DNA of 64,000 nt. Origin: Closterium sp. Naga37s-1. Its lineage: Eukaryota > Streptophyta > Zygnematophyceae > Desmidiales > Closteriaceae. A program made the translations under genes and the position numbers. The notes under the pieces are model-generated. The model had not been told where the DNA came from. It did not search any database and saw only the letters and a list, made by a program, of their open reading frames with translations. The stretch covers positions 186,001-250,000 of the forward strand of contig CANJKZ010000408.1 in assembly GCA_947471745.1 (NCBI GenBank), read 5' to 3'. Positions 55,001-64,000 of the stretch are shown here, in pieces; positions within the stretch are counted from its first letter, which is position 1, and each line of letters opens with the position of its first letter.

Positions 55001-57834
55001 ACAAAGGAAGAAAGCAACATGACGGTCGGTCGCAGCATTGCACAAACAGGACATAAAGGAGATGGAACAGGACAACCACAAACAGATCGAAAAGAGGCCA
55101 CAAAAAGGGATTAAAAAAAAACATCAGTTACCGACCTGAAACTTTACCAGAGCCTCTCGTCATCCCCTTCCCCTCCCCTGCTCCCTCCCCTTCCCCTGCA
55201 TCCCTCCACGTGCCCACAGCATCCAGCAGCGGCCCGATGCCCCCCATGCCCACCAGCCTGCCTGCTGCTGCCCTTTCCTCTCCGTCGCTGCTGCTGATGC
55301 CCCTAGGGAGAGTGCAAAGAGATTCCAGAGAGAACACAAGGGAAGCGCAAGCCTTTGGCCTGAAGTCACTGACCTGAAACCTTGGCGGAGCCTTTGGTCA
55401 TGCCCTCCCCCTCCCCTTCGTCCCTCCACGTGCCTACAGCATCCAGCAGCGGCCCAATGCCCCCCATGCCCACCAGCCGGCCTGCTGCTGCCGGTCCCTG
55501 CCTCGCCACCTCCCTCACCGCCGCTGCTGCTGACGCCCGCAGGGAAGGGGATGAGTCGTGCAGGCAGAGCAGCAGGCGAGATGCTCCTGGTTGGTCCAAC
55601 ACTTGCTGCGGGGTATTTTAAGGACAGAGGGGAAAGTGGACAGGAGGAACGGGAGAGGGGGATGGGAAGAGGGGGGGAGGGGAAAGAGGGATTGGGGGAG
55701 ACGGGTGGGTAGAGAAGGGTTGGAATGAGTAAGGGGAACGAGTCGTGCCGGAAGACAGGAGGCTATGCTGTACCAAGGTTAACGGCTTAGAGCGGTTCAG
55801 AACGTTCTGGAAGTTTCAGAACGGCTTGCGAAGTTAGGAGCAGTGCTTACCAGGGCGAGGGACTGAGAGCAGTTCAGGGCGGTTCAGAACGGTTTGGAAG
55901 TTAGGAGCAGTGCTTACCAGGGCGAGGGATTCAGAGTGCCTGGCGATGGTAGAAAGGCAGACGCAGACCTGTAAGGGGTGCAGAGGGGTGCAGATGGGTG
56001 GGAGACAGGGGAAGCAGAAAGGGGCACAAGGGTGCAGAGCGGTTAAAAAAGCTGCAGAAGGGTGCGTGGAGATGCAAAAGTTAAGCGTTTGTGTAGAAGA
56101 GGGCAGGAGCAAACGTCGCGCACAGAGAGAAGTGAAGGGCACGTGCAGGGTTAGAAGGAAGGAAGGTGCAAGCGTGGTGGTGCAGAACAGAAGGAGCCGT
56201 GATCACAGAGGGGTTCGGGGAGTGGGCAATGGGATACATGGGACGAGGTTCGAGTCGTTCAAAACAACAGGCATATGAGAACAGCACCTGACGCCTTGTC
56301 TTGACGTCAGGTGATCCCAACAGAGAGACGGCGGCGGTAATGCCGCCCGCATCGGCCACGGCTGTAGCATGCAGCAGCGAGTGGCGTGCCACGTCACTCA
56401 GCACTGAGAGGGCTATCCGCGCTACAGCCTCGTCCTGCCATGAGGTATAAGGATATGAGACATGGGGAGATGGGATATGGGAGATGAGAGGTATGGGAAC
56501 ACGGGATATGGGGACAATATATTTGAGGACATGAGATGAAAGGGCAAAGGGCAGAAAGCTGGACGTGTGGAGAGGTAATGAGAGCATGAGAAAGGCAATG
56601 TCTGGCACAAGCATGAGCCTTTTGAAAGAGCAGGTCATTCATGAACGAGGGCATGAGTTACTGCTGACCAGGTCCCAATGCTGTTGTGAACCCCACCTGA
56701 AGGCATGTCACCAGCAACCGCACTGCACCCGTCTCAACCACTCTCATCGCCAGGTCACCGCTGTGCTTCGCCACGTGGCCCAATGCGCACGCAGCAGTCT
56801 CCCGCACCGCCAGCATGGCATCCAGAAGGCACTCCGTCAGCAACGGCAGCACGCCCGCCTCTGCCAGCTCAGCGCCAGCGTGGCGCGACACGGCCTTGAC
56901 TAGATATGCTGCTGCGCGCTTGTGGTGGCGATTGGTGCCGCTGGGGGTAGAGGGAGAAGAGAGGGGAAGACGAGAGGTGGAGGGAGAGGAGAGGGGAAGA
57001 CGAGAGGTGGAGGGAGAGGAGAGGGGAAGTCGCGGGGTTGGAGGGAGAGAAAGATGAACGAAACGACGAGAGTGCTTCGCATGAAGAAGCCAGCATGTTG
57101 CGACGCACTCGTGAGTGGCACGTGGCAGGAGAACCGCCGGAAATGAAACATTCAAGGCACCGTGACGTGGTGTGACGTGACGAAACGATTGACAAAGCAG
57201 GAGGACTGACGTGAGAGGCTTGCAGAGAGATCAACTGGCCGGGCAAATCCCCGAATTCTAAAAACACATTCGAATAGATTCAGTAAGAGGAGGACTGACG
57301 TGAGCGCTTTGCAGAGCGACGGCAGCACGTTGCGCTGCACGAGGTGGTGCGACCACGTATGCGACACATTCGCCAGGCGACCCAGCGACAGCGTCGCAGC
57401 GGATCGCACGGACGCCATGCTGTCCTGCGCGAGCGGCAGCAACAGCTGCAGCGCGCCAAGCGACAGCAGCGCCTCCGCGTTCTGCCGGGGAAGAAACGCG
57501 GGCGGACAGCGCATTCGAAGTCAATAGAGCTGGCGACACGCAAAGAATGAACCTCACCCAGCAGCACCATGAATTCGCCATGAATTCGACACGAATTTGC
57601 CATGAAATCGCCATGAATTCGCCTGAAATTCGCCATGAATACGCCATGAATTCGCAGATCGAAGCTCGGATGCTGAGAGACACTGAGATTAAGGTGCACC
57701 TGAGAAGAAACCGCGAGTTCGCCAACTTTCATGACGAACTGCACGCGCGCGTCGCGGTACGCTTCCATTACCGCCACCACGGCTCGAGCCGCTTTGCACT
57801 GCGTGGGTGCTGGCAGCACCGCAGCCGCCGCCAT
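52078..57834 (-). CDS. SPAG6: PF16/SPAG6-type ARM-repeat protein of the flagellar central pair
   Basis: Nine exons: 57834-57700, 57481-57300, 56940-56697, 56434-56288, 55968-55918, 55605-55374, 54861-54696, 53932-53728, 53418-52078. Phases agree and give about 900 residues. The start aligns with the PF16 N-terminus (MEAYRDARVQFVMKVGELA). ARM repeats follow, for example RSAATLSLGRLANVS, VRETAACALGHVAKHSGDLA, IALSVLSDVARHSLLHATAV and LKGACAWALSQMASHG. The hallmark C-terminus is present: LESVLHRMSVVLAKD and INSLFPFEVSRFYSADYQQH. PF16 stabilises the C1 microtubule of motile axonemes. The family normally ends just after this at about 510 residues; here a Gly/Glu-rich, partly repetitive tail of about 280 residues continues in the same exon to 52078. 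Exon 5 is very short (17 codons), and a segment between exons 4 and 6 aligns poorly, so a small exon may be missed. Confidence 0.85.
53635..53665 (-). repeat. Exon echo of PF16 exon 8 end
   Basis: gatgcactgctgcag|gtacat copies the last codons and donor of exon 8 (gatgcgctgctgcag|gtacat, 53728) about 80 bases downstream. Confidence 0.85.
53941..54546 (-). repeat. 136 bp x4 tandem array of PF16 exon 8 echoes
   Basis: Four 136-base units lie directly upstream of exon 8; the anchor gtcattaacctg is at 54001, 54137, 54273 and 54409. Each contains an acceptor (cccag) and a diverged copy of the exon 8 start (minus strand ccatgccaatcccgtggcag against ccacgccaaggccgtggcag), then intron sequence. The copies are nearly identical to one another but about 75 percent like the parent, so an echo was amplified after it had diverged. 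Confidence 0.93.
55136..55302 (-). repeat. Large exon echo of PF16 exon 6
   Basis: A copy of the second half of exon 6 with acceptor-like ctag and a gtcggt donor. It encodes AAAGRLVGMGGIGPLLDAVG as in the real exon (55605-55374). At 167 bases it would shift the frame if used. Confidence 0.9.
55838..55870 (-). repeat. Exon echo of PF16 exon 5 end
   Basis: ccctcgccctg|gtaagcactgc is repeated about 75 bases downstream of the exon 5 donor (55918), preserving donor and following intron. Confidence 0.85.
57205..57245 (-). repeat. Exon echo of PF16 exon 2 end
   Basis: ctctgcaagcctctcac|gtcagt copies ctctgcaaagcgctcac|gtcagt at the end of exon 2 (57300), with the following cctcct. Confidence 0.85.
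57570..57655. repeat. Short direct repeats in PF16 intron 1
   Basis: Five to six imperfect copies of gaattcgccatgaattcgcc-like units of 15-18 bases. Confidence 0.8.
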
Positions 57835-59430
57835 AGCTAAACGCGACAGGTACGTTATTTTACGATAATGGTCACACGATATTCCAAAGAAACCAGTAAC
57901 TTCTGCGGAAGAACAAAACGCGGAAGTGCCGATGCGGGAGAAGCGTAACCATCGACGAGCGATTCGGCAAGCGCCTTTGAGTGGCCGTGAATCGTAAGAG
58001 AAATTCTGTCGTGTTACGTAATTCAGGAGTTCGTTGACTCCTTGACTGATTCCTTCACTTGCTTACTATGAACACTATTTCCTCTTGCTTAGTATGGACA
58101 CTATCTCATGTCCTTGCTGCTGACTGCTCTGATATTTTCTTCTCACACAAAGCATGTCAGCATTCCATGGTCACTATTTCCCCTGATATTTTCTTCTCAA
58201 GCGTGGTGCAACTGCTTGCTTTCTGTTCGATATTCCGCGTTTCAGCACGGTATTGTAAGCTTTTGAGCGGTTCTGTCAGTTCACCGCTTCAAACCGTTTC
58301 CCACCTCTCCAACGTTCCGTTCAGAACTTGACGCGGAATGTCTCAACGGAACCAAGAGGGAAATCCGAATGACTTGAGAAATCCGCAGGCGAACATGTGC
58401 CTAGGTTTACCTGCTAGAGTCCAATAGTATCACATTCAGTTCATTCTGTGCATCGAGTAAACACGGAGATTGAAAAGAAATATTTATAAAAGTGAAACAC
58501 TTCACTTCGTCGCTTTGAACCGCCACCTACCACACACCGACTGTGGAGCTCCTGAAGGAACGGGAAACAGTGTAAAGACAGAACAATTGCGTGGAGAATA
58601 CAGCATGGCGGATGTGGCGGATACGGTACAGTATGGCACCCTGCTTATGGCAGCGTGTCACTATTCAACTTAGAAGGGTCGCTCGTTTGTCGTCAGCCAA
58701 AGTGCATATTCAATGCTGATGTGGGGTGACCCCACTGGGGACGATCGATTTCATTGGCGCAGTAGATTTTTTTGCTCCTGCCAGCGTGTCACTGCTGGAT
58801 TTTGGCGCGGAACTGAGCGGTGATTTTCGGTCGCTCAGTTGTCGTCAGCACAGTCCCAAGGCAGCTTCTTATCTCCTGCCCACTTGGGATGGTTCCTTTG
58901 GCATCGCTGTGGTGGAGAGATTCGCATCCAGTACAGTGTAGCACGCTGCTCCTGGCAGCGTATTGGGTGGCTCGTTAATTTGTCGTCAAGGGAAGTCCCT
59001 ATTCGATGTGCTGCTGATGTGGCAATTTCATCCGCTCCTTGCCCCTGCTACTGTAGCGTGTCACTGCTGGATAGATGGCGCGCGCGAACTAAGCGATGCT
59101 TTTTCGTTCGGGTCGCACAGTTGTCGTCAGCTTGTTCCCAAGGCAGCTTCGCACGTTTTGTTAGGAGTTCCGTGAGGATGGTTCCTTGGCGAGATTGGTT
59201 TATGACGTCAACAAGTCAGCTCCGCATCCACTTTCCCGCATTTTCATCCGCGGCGCACGCAAACCTGAGCATCATCCGTCAGGTTGCGCGCGCTTCGGAT
59301 GAGTGGTTTGTATGTTTCGATGGCAAAGGAGGTTCAGGACAATCCAAAGTAAAAAGGTGTTAGAGACTAAGGCATGAATGGTGTGATTAGGTCAAGAGTG
59401 GGGTACAAAACTAGAGTGTCGAGAATATTT
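57835..59430. other. Intergenic region upstream of PF16 with a degenerate tandem repeat
   Basis: The first part should hold the PF16 promoter. At about 58620-59165 two diverged copies of a segment of roughly 290 bases follow each other; both contain tggcagcgt, tttgtcgtca, gctgatgtgg, gcgtgtcactgctgga, gttgtcgtcag and cccaaggcagcttc in the same order. Open frames across them have no recognisable domain. Confidence 0.6.
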
Positions 59431-59732
59431 CTGTACCCCCTAAGGCTAGCCCCAATATAGCCTAGATAGTTTTATGCATCTGTTTTGACACACCTCCATA
59501 GACAAAATGGGGGATAGCCAGAGCAAGCAATGGTCACAAGACCAGTCAAGAGAAGAAACAAAACACAGCTCAGGGTGGATCACAACGTCACCACACACTC
59601 TGAGCACAAGCAAACGGCCACAAGGCCAGTCCACATGCAGAGGTATATATGCAACAAGAACAGCACAGTGATCTCTATCTAGCAAGAGCAAGCATGCAGG
59701 TATATATATATAGATCACAGTACAAGCAGAGA

Positions 59733-61600
59733 CTACAGCAAGTGTGGAAACGTAGGCACAAGGCCCAAGAAAGTACAAAAGCGCTGATGGTCACCAGACG
59801 GAAGTGCCTTGGTGAATATATCAGCAGTGTTGGCCCGAGTGGCCACGTGAGCAAGGCGAAGCTGACCCCGCTGTTGCAACTCTCGAGCCAGGAGGTAACG
59901 CAGAGCGATGTGCTTCGTTCTGTGCTCCAGTCTGTGCTCCTGACACAAGGCAATGGCGGCCTTGTTGTTTACGTACAGAACTGGAGGAGAACAAGGCCGC
60001 TCTCCCAGGTCGGTCAACAGGTAGGTGAGCCAGCGTAACTCCTGTGCAGCCATGGCTGTGGCGTAGATCTCAGCCTCACAACTGGAGCTGAGAACTGAAG
60101 ACGAGCGTGTAGAACGCCAGGAAACTGAACCAGAGCCAAGGCTGAAGGTGTAACCCTGTGACGACCGCTGCGTAGCCAGGTCGTCAACCCAAGAAGCGTC
60201 CGAGTGCTCAGTGAGGACAACTGGGCTCCGCCCTCCAAGCACGAGCCCCATGCCTGATGTACTGCACAAGTAGCGCAGTACCCTCTTCGCAGCATCCATG
60301 TGCTTCTTTCGGTGCCTACCAGGAGCCACGTAGCGGGCCAGAAGGCCAAGAGGGTACGCAAGGTCAGGTCGAGTGCAGGTCAGCAGGTACATGAGGCAGC
60401 CCACTAGCTTTGGGTACGGGCCACTCGGCTCTACGGACTCGTCCGAAGGTGGAGCTGAGAGAGAGTGGCCCGGCCGGATATAGTCTTTCTCGGGAAATCC
60501 GGCATCATGACTTCGTTCTACTACCCGAAGCTGTCGCAACACGTGGTGGTTTCCCCGCAAAGGAGTGCGCTGTGGTGAGGACCAGGTGAATCCGAAGCGC
60601 TGAAGGACCTGCTGCACCATGTGTGACTGAGTCAGTGTGATGGTGCGGCGTGCTCTGTCCTGGGTGATCTGCAAGCTAAGGTAGCTGCGCAGCTCACCCA
60701 GATCTGTGCACGTGTGTCTCTTCTGCAGCTCCGACTTCACCAGGGCGAGAGCCTCAGTGTCAGCAGTGGCAAAGACCAAGTCGTCGACATACACGAGGAT
60801 GTAGAACGGCGGCAACGACGTGTCGGTGCGCAGAAACAGCGACGGGTCAGCAGTCGACGGAGCAAACCCAAGAGCCGCAAGTGTAGTCCTCAGTGTGTCG
60901 TGCCACTCACGTGGTGCCTGGCGGAGACCATAGACTGGCCGCCGGAGGCTCCACTGGGTACCAGGAGGGAACGACCCAGTGAAGCCAGGAGGGCGGCGCA
61001 GCCAGATCTCCTCGTGCAGGCTGCCCTGTAAGAAAGCTGTGCCGAAGTCAAGAGAGTGAAGCTCGTAGTCACGCTGAGCGGCAACGTGCAGCAGCACCCG
61101 AAGAGTGGTCATCTTCGGGGTGGGGGAGAAGGTCTGAAAGAAGTCTACTCCCTCTCGCTGACTGAAACCTCGAGCAACGTAACGAGCCTTGAAGACAGGC
61201 GGAGAACCTGGCGGCCGCTTCACCCTGAAAATCCACATGCCACTGACGATGTTCGCCCCAGGAGGGGGAACCTCGTCGACGTAGGTGCCTATGGACTTCC
61301 AGGATGCCATCTCTGCGTCCATGGCTGTCTGCCACTGAGAGGAGTACTCACCCGCGATCGCCTCAGCGTAAGGGCGCGGGGTTCGGGATGTCCTGGAGCA
61401 TCCGGGTCTCCCTCAGGGGCAAGCAGCATGGACACGAGATGAGGCGCAGCGGCTGCAAGACACTCAAGGTCCTCATGCCTGTCCTCAAGGACGTCCGTGC
61501 CAAGAGCGCACTCACCCCCGACGGACGGAGGACAGACAGACTCAGACTCAGCAACAAGACTAGCGGCGTAGTCTAGACGACAGGCAGCAGCAAAGTCAAC
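59733..61600 (-). pseudogene. pol: copia pol: reverse transcriptase and RNase H
   Basis: From 61322 down the frame is open for 529 codons. The RT opens WIFRVKRPPGSPPVFKARYV and has FFQTFSPTPKMTTLRVLLHV, the YVDDL catalytic box and LVGCLMYLLTCTRPDLAYPL. RNase H has SCEAEIYATAMAAQELRWL and ends TADIFTKALPSGDHQRF. Upstream codons (ECLAAAAPHLVSMLLAPEGD) are in another frame; the shift lies at about 61365-61375. An insert of about 28 codons (NHHVLRQLRVVERSHDAGFP) sits between the RT and the HSLSAPPSDESVEPSGPYP segment, which looks unusual for the family. Confidence 0.93.
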
Positions 61601-61716
61601 AAGCTCAGCAACAAAGGCAGACGCGTGACAGTAGAGTGAGCAGCACGGGTGCGGTCAGACCCAGGCTCAAGAACGGTAGGCAGAGAAGACGCAGGAGGGG
61701 ACGGCAGGGGAACACG

Positions 61717-62488
61717 TGTTGGATGCACGTCATTCTGAGTGCATGTCATCCTAACGTCCTGCTGAGTGCTCGTGCTTTTCATGCGTGCATTATTTGCATG
61801 AGCGTATGTCATTGTGCATGGCTGTTGGACATTATCATCTCTGTGTTTTTCTCCAAGTCTAAATGCTTGATCATGCAGGAGAAATCCAGAGCTTTCCAAC
61901 GACACCAAGATCGCCTTATTCCGACCAAGATCGCCCAAGTTACAAGATTTCCAAGATTTGGATTTCTTATTACCTTTTAGGGTTATATCTAATTTGGGTG
62001 ATTACTTGGGACATGACTATAAAGGGATTTTTGGTTGGGTGGTTAGGAAGGCAACTTTGACTTTTGGATTGGGGTGGCTAGAAGTTTCTAGCATGGGTTG
62101 CAAATGTTGCAACACCTAGGCAAAATCCAACTAGATTGGATTTTGCATGTGACACCTCAAGGACCTCATGATGAGGGTTGCATCCTTGCTGCTAGGGAAG
62201 GTTCCTACCATCCTTCCCTAGCTCTTGGAGAACCCCATCCCTCTCATGGTTCTCTTGGAGGTTCCCAACTCCAACTTTCTATTCCTTAATGCTTGTACTT
62301 CCTCCACCATACTAGTCATGCGGCTGCTGGACGTTTTTACTTGGTTCTCACTCTATAGACCATCTTAACGACTGATTCAACTTGGAGATGGTAGCTAAGC
62401 CTAAGGCGCAACTTCCTACCGAGCGGATTTGCGTTTAGTTGAGTAATGAATCGTCGTAAGCTCTCAAAGTGACGGATCCTGAACAACA
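61717..62488 (+). mobile_element. Solo LTR of a plus-strand copia element
   Basis: A 772 bp sequence starts TGTTGGATGC and ends GAACAACA. It is flanked by an exact 5 bp duplication ACACG (61712-61716 and 62489-62493) and interrupts the minus-strand copia linker codons. Its last 120 bases match 63138-63257, where they are followed by a primer binding site; this shows that it is an LTR and in plus orientation. A tataaag at about 62020 is a candidate TATA box. A solo LTR normally results from recombination between the two LTRs of a full element. Confidence 0.92.
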
Positions 62489-63259
62489 ACACGCTGCGGA
62501 GGAGAGGAAGGACGTCGAACTACGAGGTGAGTGCCGGGGACAGCCGGCTGACGCGAACGAGGAACACGACGACCAGAACTACGAGAACGGACAGGCGAGA
62601 CAGGACGCGACGCAGGCTCACGACGCTCAGCAAAACCCCCTGTCTGCTCAGTGTAAGGAGAAGGAGCATGCAGCGGTGAGCCAGGCTGTAATGGAAGACC
62701 AGTAGACGAAGGGCGACTAAGAACCTGGCGAAGCACAGAGTCAGGCGGTGGCTGAGACGACGGAGACGGTGGAGCGAAGAACAGGCGCGGCTGTGCAGTG
62801 CCACCAGGACCAGCAGCTCCAGCACCCCCAGCAGCTCCAGCACCTCCAACAACTCCAGAACCCTCAGCGCCAGCTCCTCCAGGACCAGCTCCACCAGCAG
62901 CAGCACCCCCAGAATCAGCACCTCCAGTCCAGGGTCTCCAGCCTCAGTGTCTCCAGCAGCAGCACCCCCAGACCCAGGGTCTCCAGCAGCAGCACCCTCA
63001 GACTCAGCAGGCACCTCCAGCCCCAGCAGCTCCAGTACCTCCAGTACGAGCACCTCCGGGACCAGCACACACTCCCAGCTCCAGTGAACGACAGCAGAAA
63101 TACCTCCAGCGGCAGAGCCTCGAGCTCCAGGGTTTAGGGATGATTCAACTTAGAGATGGTAGCTAAGCCTAAGGCGCAACTTCCTACTGAGCGGATTTGC
63201 GTTTAGTTGAGTAATGAGTTCGTCGTAAGCTCTCAAAGTGACGGATCCTGAACAACAAG

Positions 63260-63275
63260 TGGTATCAAAGCGGGT
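63260..63275 (+). promoter_or_regulatory. Primer binding site of the plus-strand copia element
   Basis: TGGTATCAAAGCGGGT begins two bases after the LTR end, the usual place, and resembles the initiator-Met tRNA site of plant copia elements. Confidence 0.85.
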
Positions 63276-63493
63276 AGTCGACTTTGAGACGACGAATCGT
63301 CGTAAATTCTCAACCAATGTTGTCGAGTGAGACCATTTCTAGTAGCTCTGCTCGCGAACTTTCGATTGGTGGTCGAACCGCGTTTTAAATTCGAAGTATC
63401 CAGTCCGCGACGGCGATTTTTGTAGAATCGAAATTTCTGGCAGAATTCTCTCCAAACGATTTCTCAAGTTTCCACCGTTCATAAGGCCTCAAT

Positions 63494-64000
63494 ATGGTTG
63501 GTACGAACTCCGGAGGTGCTAGTGGCGAGATGGATAGAAGTAGAGAGGCTGGAGAGCAGGGGGGAGTTGCTGGTGGAGGAGTGGGGACTCACCAACCAGC
63601 CAACCCTACGCTACCTACTTCTTCTACACCATCTCCTACTACCGTGGATCCTGTGAAAGCTTTCTCTATTGAGAAATTCATGGGGGAGGACTACGAGCAC
63701 TGGAGTTTCCGCATGAGGCTGATGTATACCCAATACAAGCTATTGGATTTGGTGGAGGGGAAGGAGAAGATGCCGGAGGCCGCGGAGCTGAAAGGAGCGT
63801 GGATGAAGCGATCGTTCGACGCGTACATGCTCATGGTGCAAGCGGTTGGCGGACGACAACTTGACCACATCAAGGACCTCTTGGTGATCCAGAGTGTGGC
63901 TCCCAGGCTTGGAGGAAGCTTCTGGATGTGCACTCACCGACACATGCTACCGGCATCGTGCTACTCGCGCGGCGCTGCGCGACATCAAGTTCGTTGATGG
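63494..64000 (+). pseudogene. gag: copia gag, frameshifted
   Basis: Begins MVGTNSGGASGEMDRS and has the copia gag core (FSIEKFMGEDYEHWSFRMRL, then KGAWMKRSFDAYMLMVQAV). After HIKDLL the original frame is lost: the continuation AWRKLLDVHSPTHATGIVLL is in a second frame from about 63905, and ALRDIKFVDG is in a third from about 63970. Two small indels within 80 bases make this copy non-functional. Confidence 0.85.

Larger units (their letters stand above)
59733..63137 (-). mobile_element. 5'-truncated Ty1/copia retrotransposon, split by a solo LTR
   Basis: Minus-strand pol remains from the low-complexity linker after integrase, through reverse transcriptase and RNase H, to a stop at 59733. Gag and integrase are missing. 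The linker part lies at about 62494-63137 and resumes at 61711 with the codons that follow; 61717-62488 is a later LTR insertion bounded by ACACG on both sides. Sequence at about 59440-59732 is probably the 3' non-coding end or LTR, but I found no second LTR copy to define it. Confidence 0.88.
63138..64000 (+). mobile_element. 5' part of a plus-strand copia element with truncated LTR
   Basis: Only the last 120 bases of the LTR are present (63138-63257, about 95 percent like the solo LTR). Then come the primer site, a leader of about 220 bases and gag. The break at 63138 joins directly to the linker of the minus-strand copia element, so the missing LTR part was lost in a rearrangement or in insertion. 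The element continues beyond the window. Confidence 0.87.

Noticed and set aside
58718..58734. Palindrome gtggggtgaccccac as a regulatory site
   Set aside because: Only seven-base arms in a GC-rich diverged repeat; chance occurrence is likely.
57835..59400. Small open frames as genes
   Set aside because: No domain, no splice-consistent extension, and several overlap the degenerate repeat.

Overview
The window is nuclear DNA of a green eukaryote. Genes are split by many GT-AG introns. The recognisable proteins are plant-type: a U-box/ARM ubiquitin ligase with the plant N-terminal domain, a plant-like XRCC1, a plant-like PP2A B55 subunit, and a proline-rich cell-wall-type GH30 enzyme. A PF16/SPAG6 gene encodes a central-pair protein of motile flagella, so the organism probably makes flagellate cells. 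A streptophyte alga or a seed-free land plant with swimming sperm fits best. This is inference from protein families; I could not place the species.

Layout: 1-315 is the last exon of an unidentified surface-protein gene (+). 986-5269 is a U-box/ARM E3 ligase gene (-). 6233-11744 is a complete Ty3/gypsy chromovirus-type element (-) with near-identical LTRs and a perfect target-site duplication, but with broken gag and pol. 11917-13898 is XRCC1 (+). 14621-35868 is a DHX35-type DEAH-box helicase (+) in 21 exons; its first intron holds a 9.5 kb array of 182 units of exactly 52 bp. 36095-38333 is a GH3 (NagZ-type) hydrolase (-). 39166-41680 is a GH30 hydrolase with a proline-rich wall-anchor region (-). 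42697-51105 is the PP2A B55 subunit (-, 12 exons). 52078-57834 is PF16/SPAG6 (-, 9 exons) with a long acidic/Gly tail. 59733-64000 is a nest of Ty1/copia fragments, one interrupted by a solo LTR.

The genes do not form a pathway. They are housekeeping functions: protein turnover, DNA single-strand break repair, RNA helicase/splicing, glycan hydrolysis, phosphatase targeting and flagellar structure. What they share is architecture. Nearly every multi-exon gene carries partial, decaying copies of its own exons inside the introns next to the parent exon, often with the splice site included and sometimes in tandem (95 bp x4, 136 bp x4). I call these exon echoes. I count roughly three dozen, in all six fully contained multi-exon host genes except the two-exon GH30 gene. 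Together with the 52 bp array, whose every unit looks like a branch point plus 3' splice acceptor, tandemly repeated splice donors, and microsatellites that abut splice sites, this is the most unusual feature of the window.

Exon borders were derived by hand from splice consensus, reading-frame continuity and family alignment from memory; expect an error of a base or so in places.
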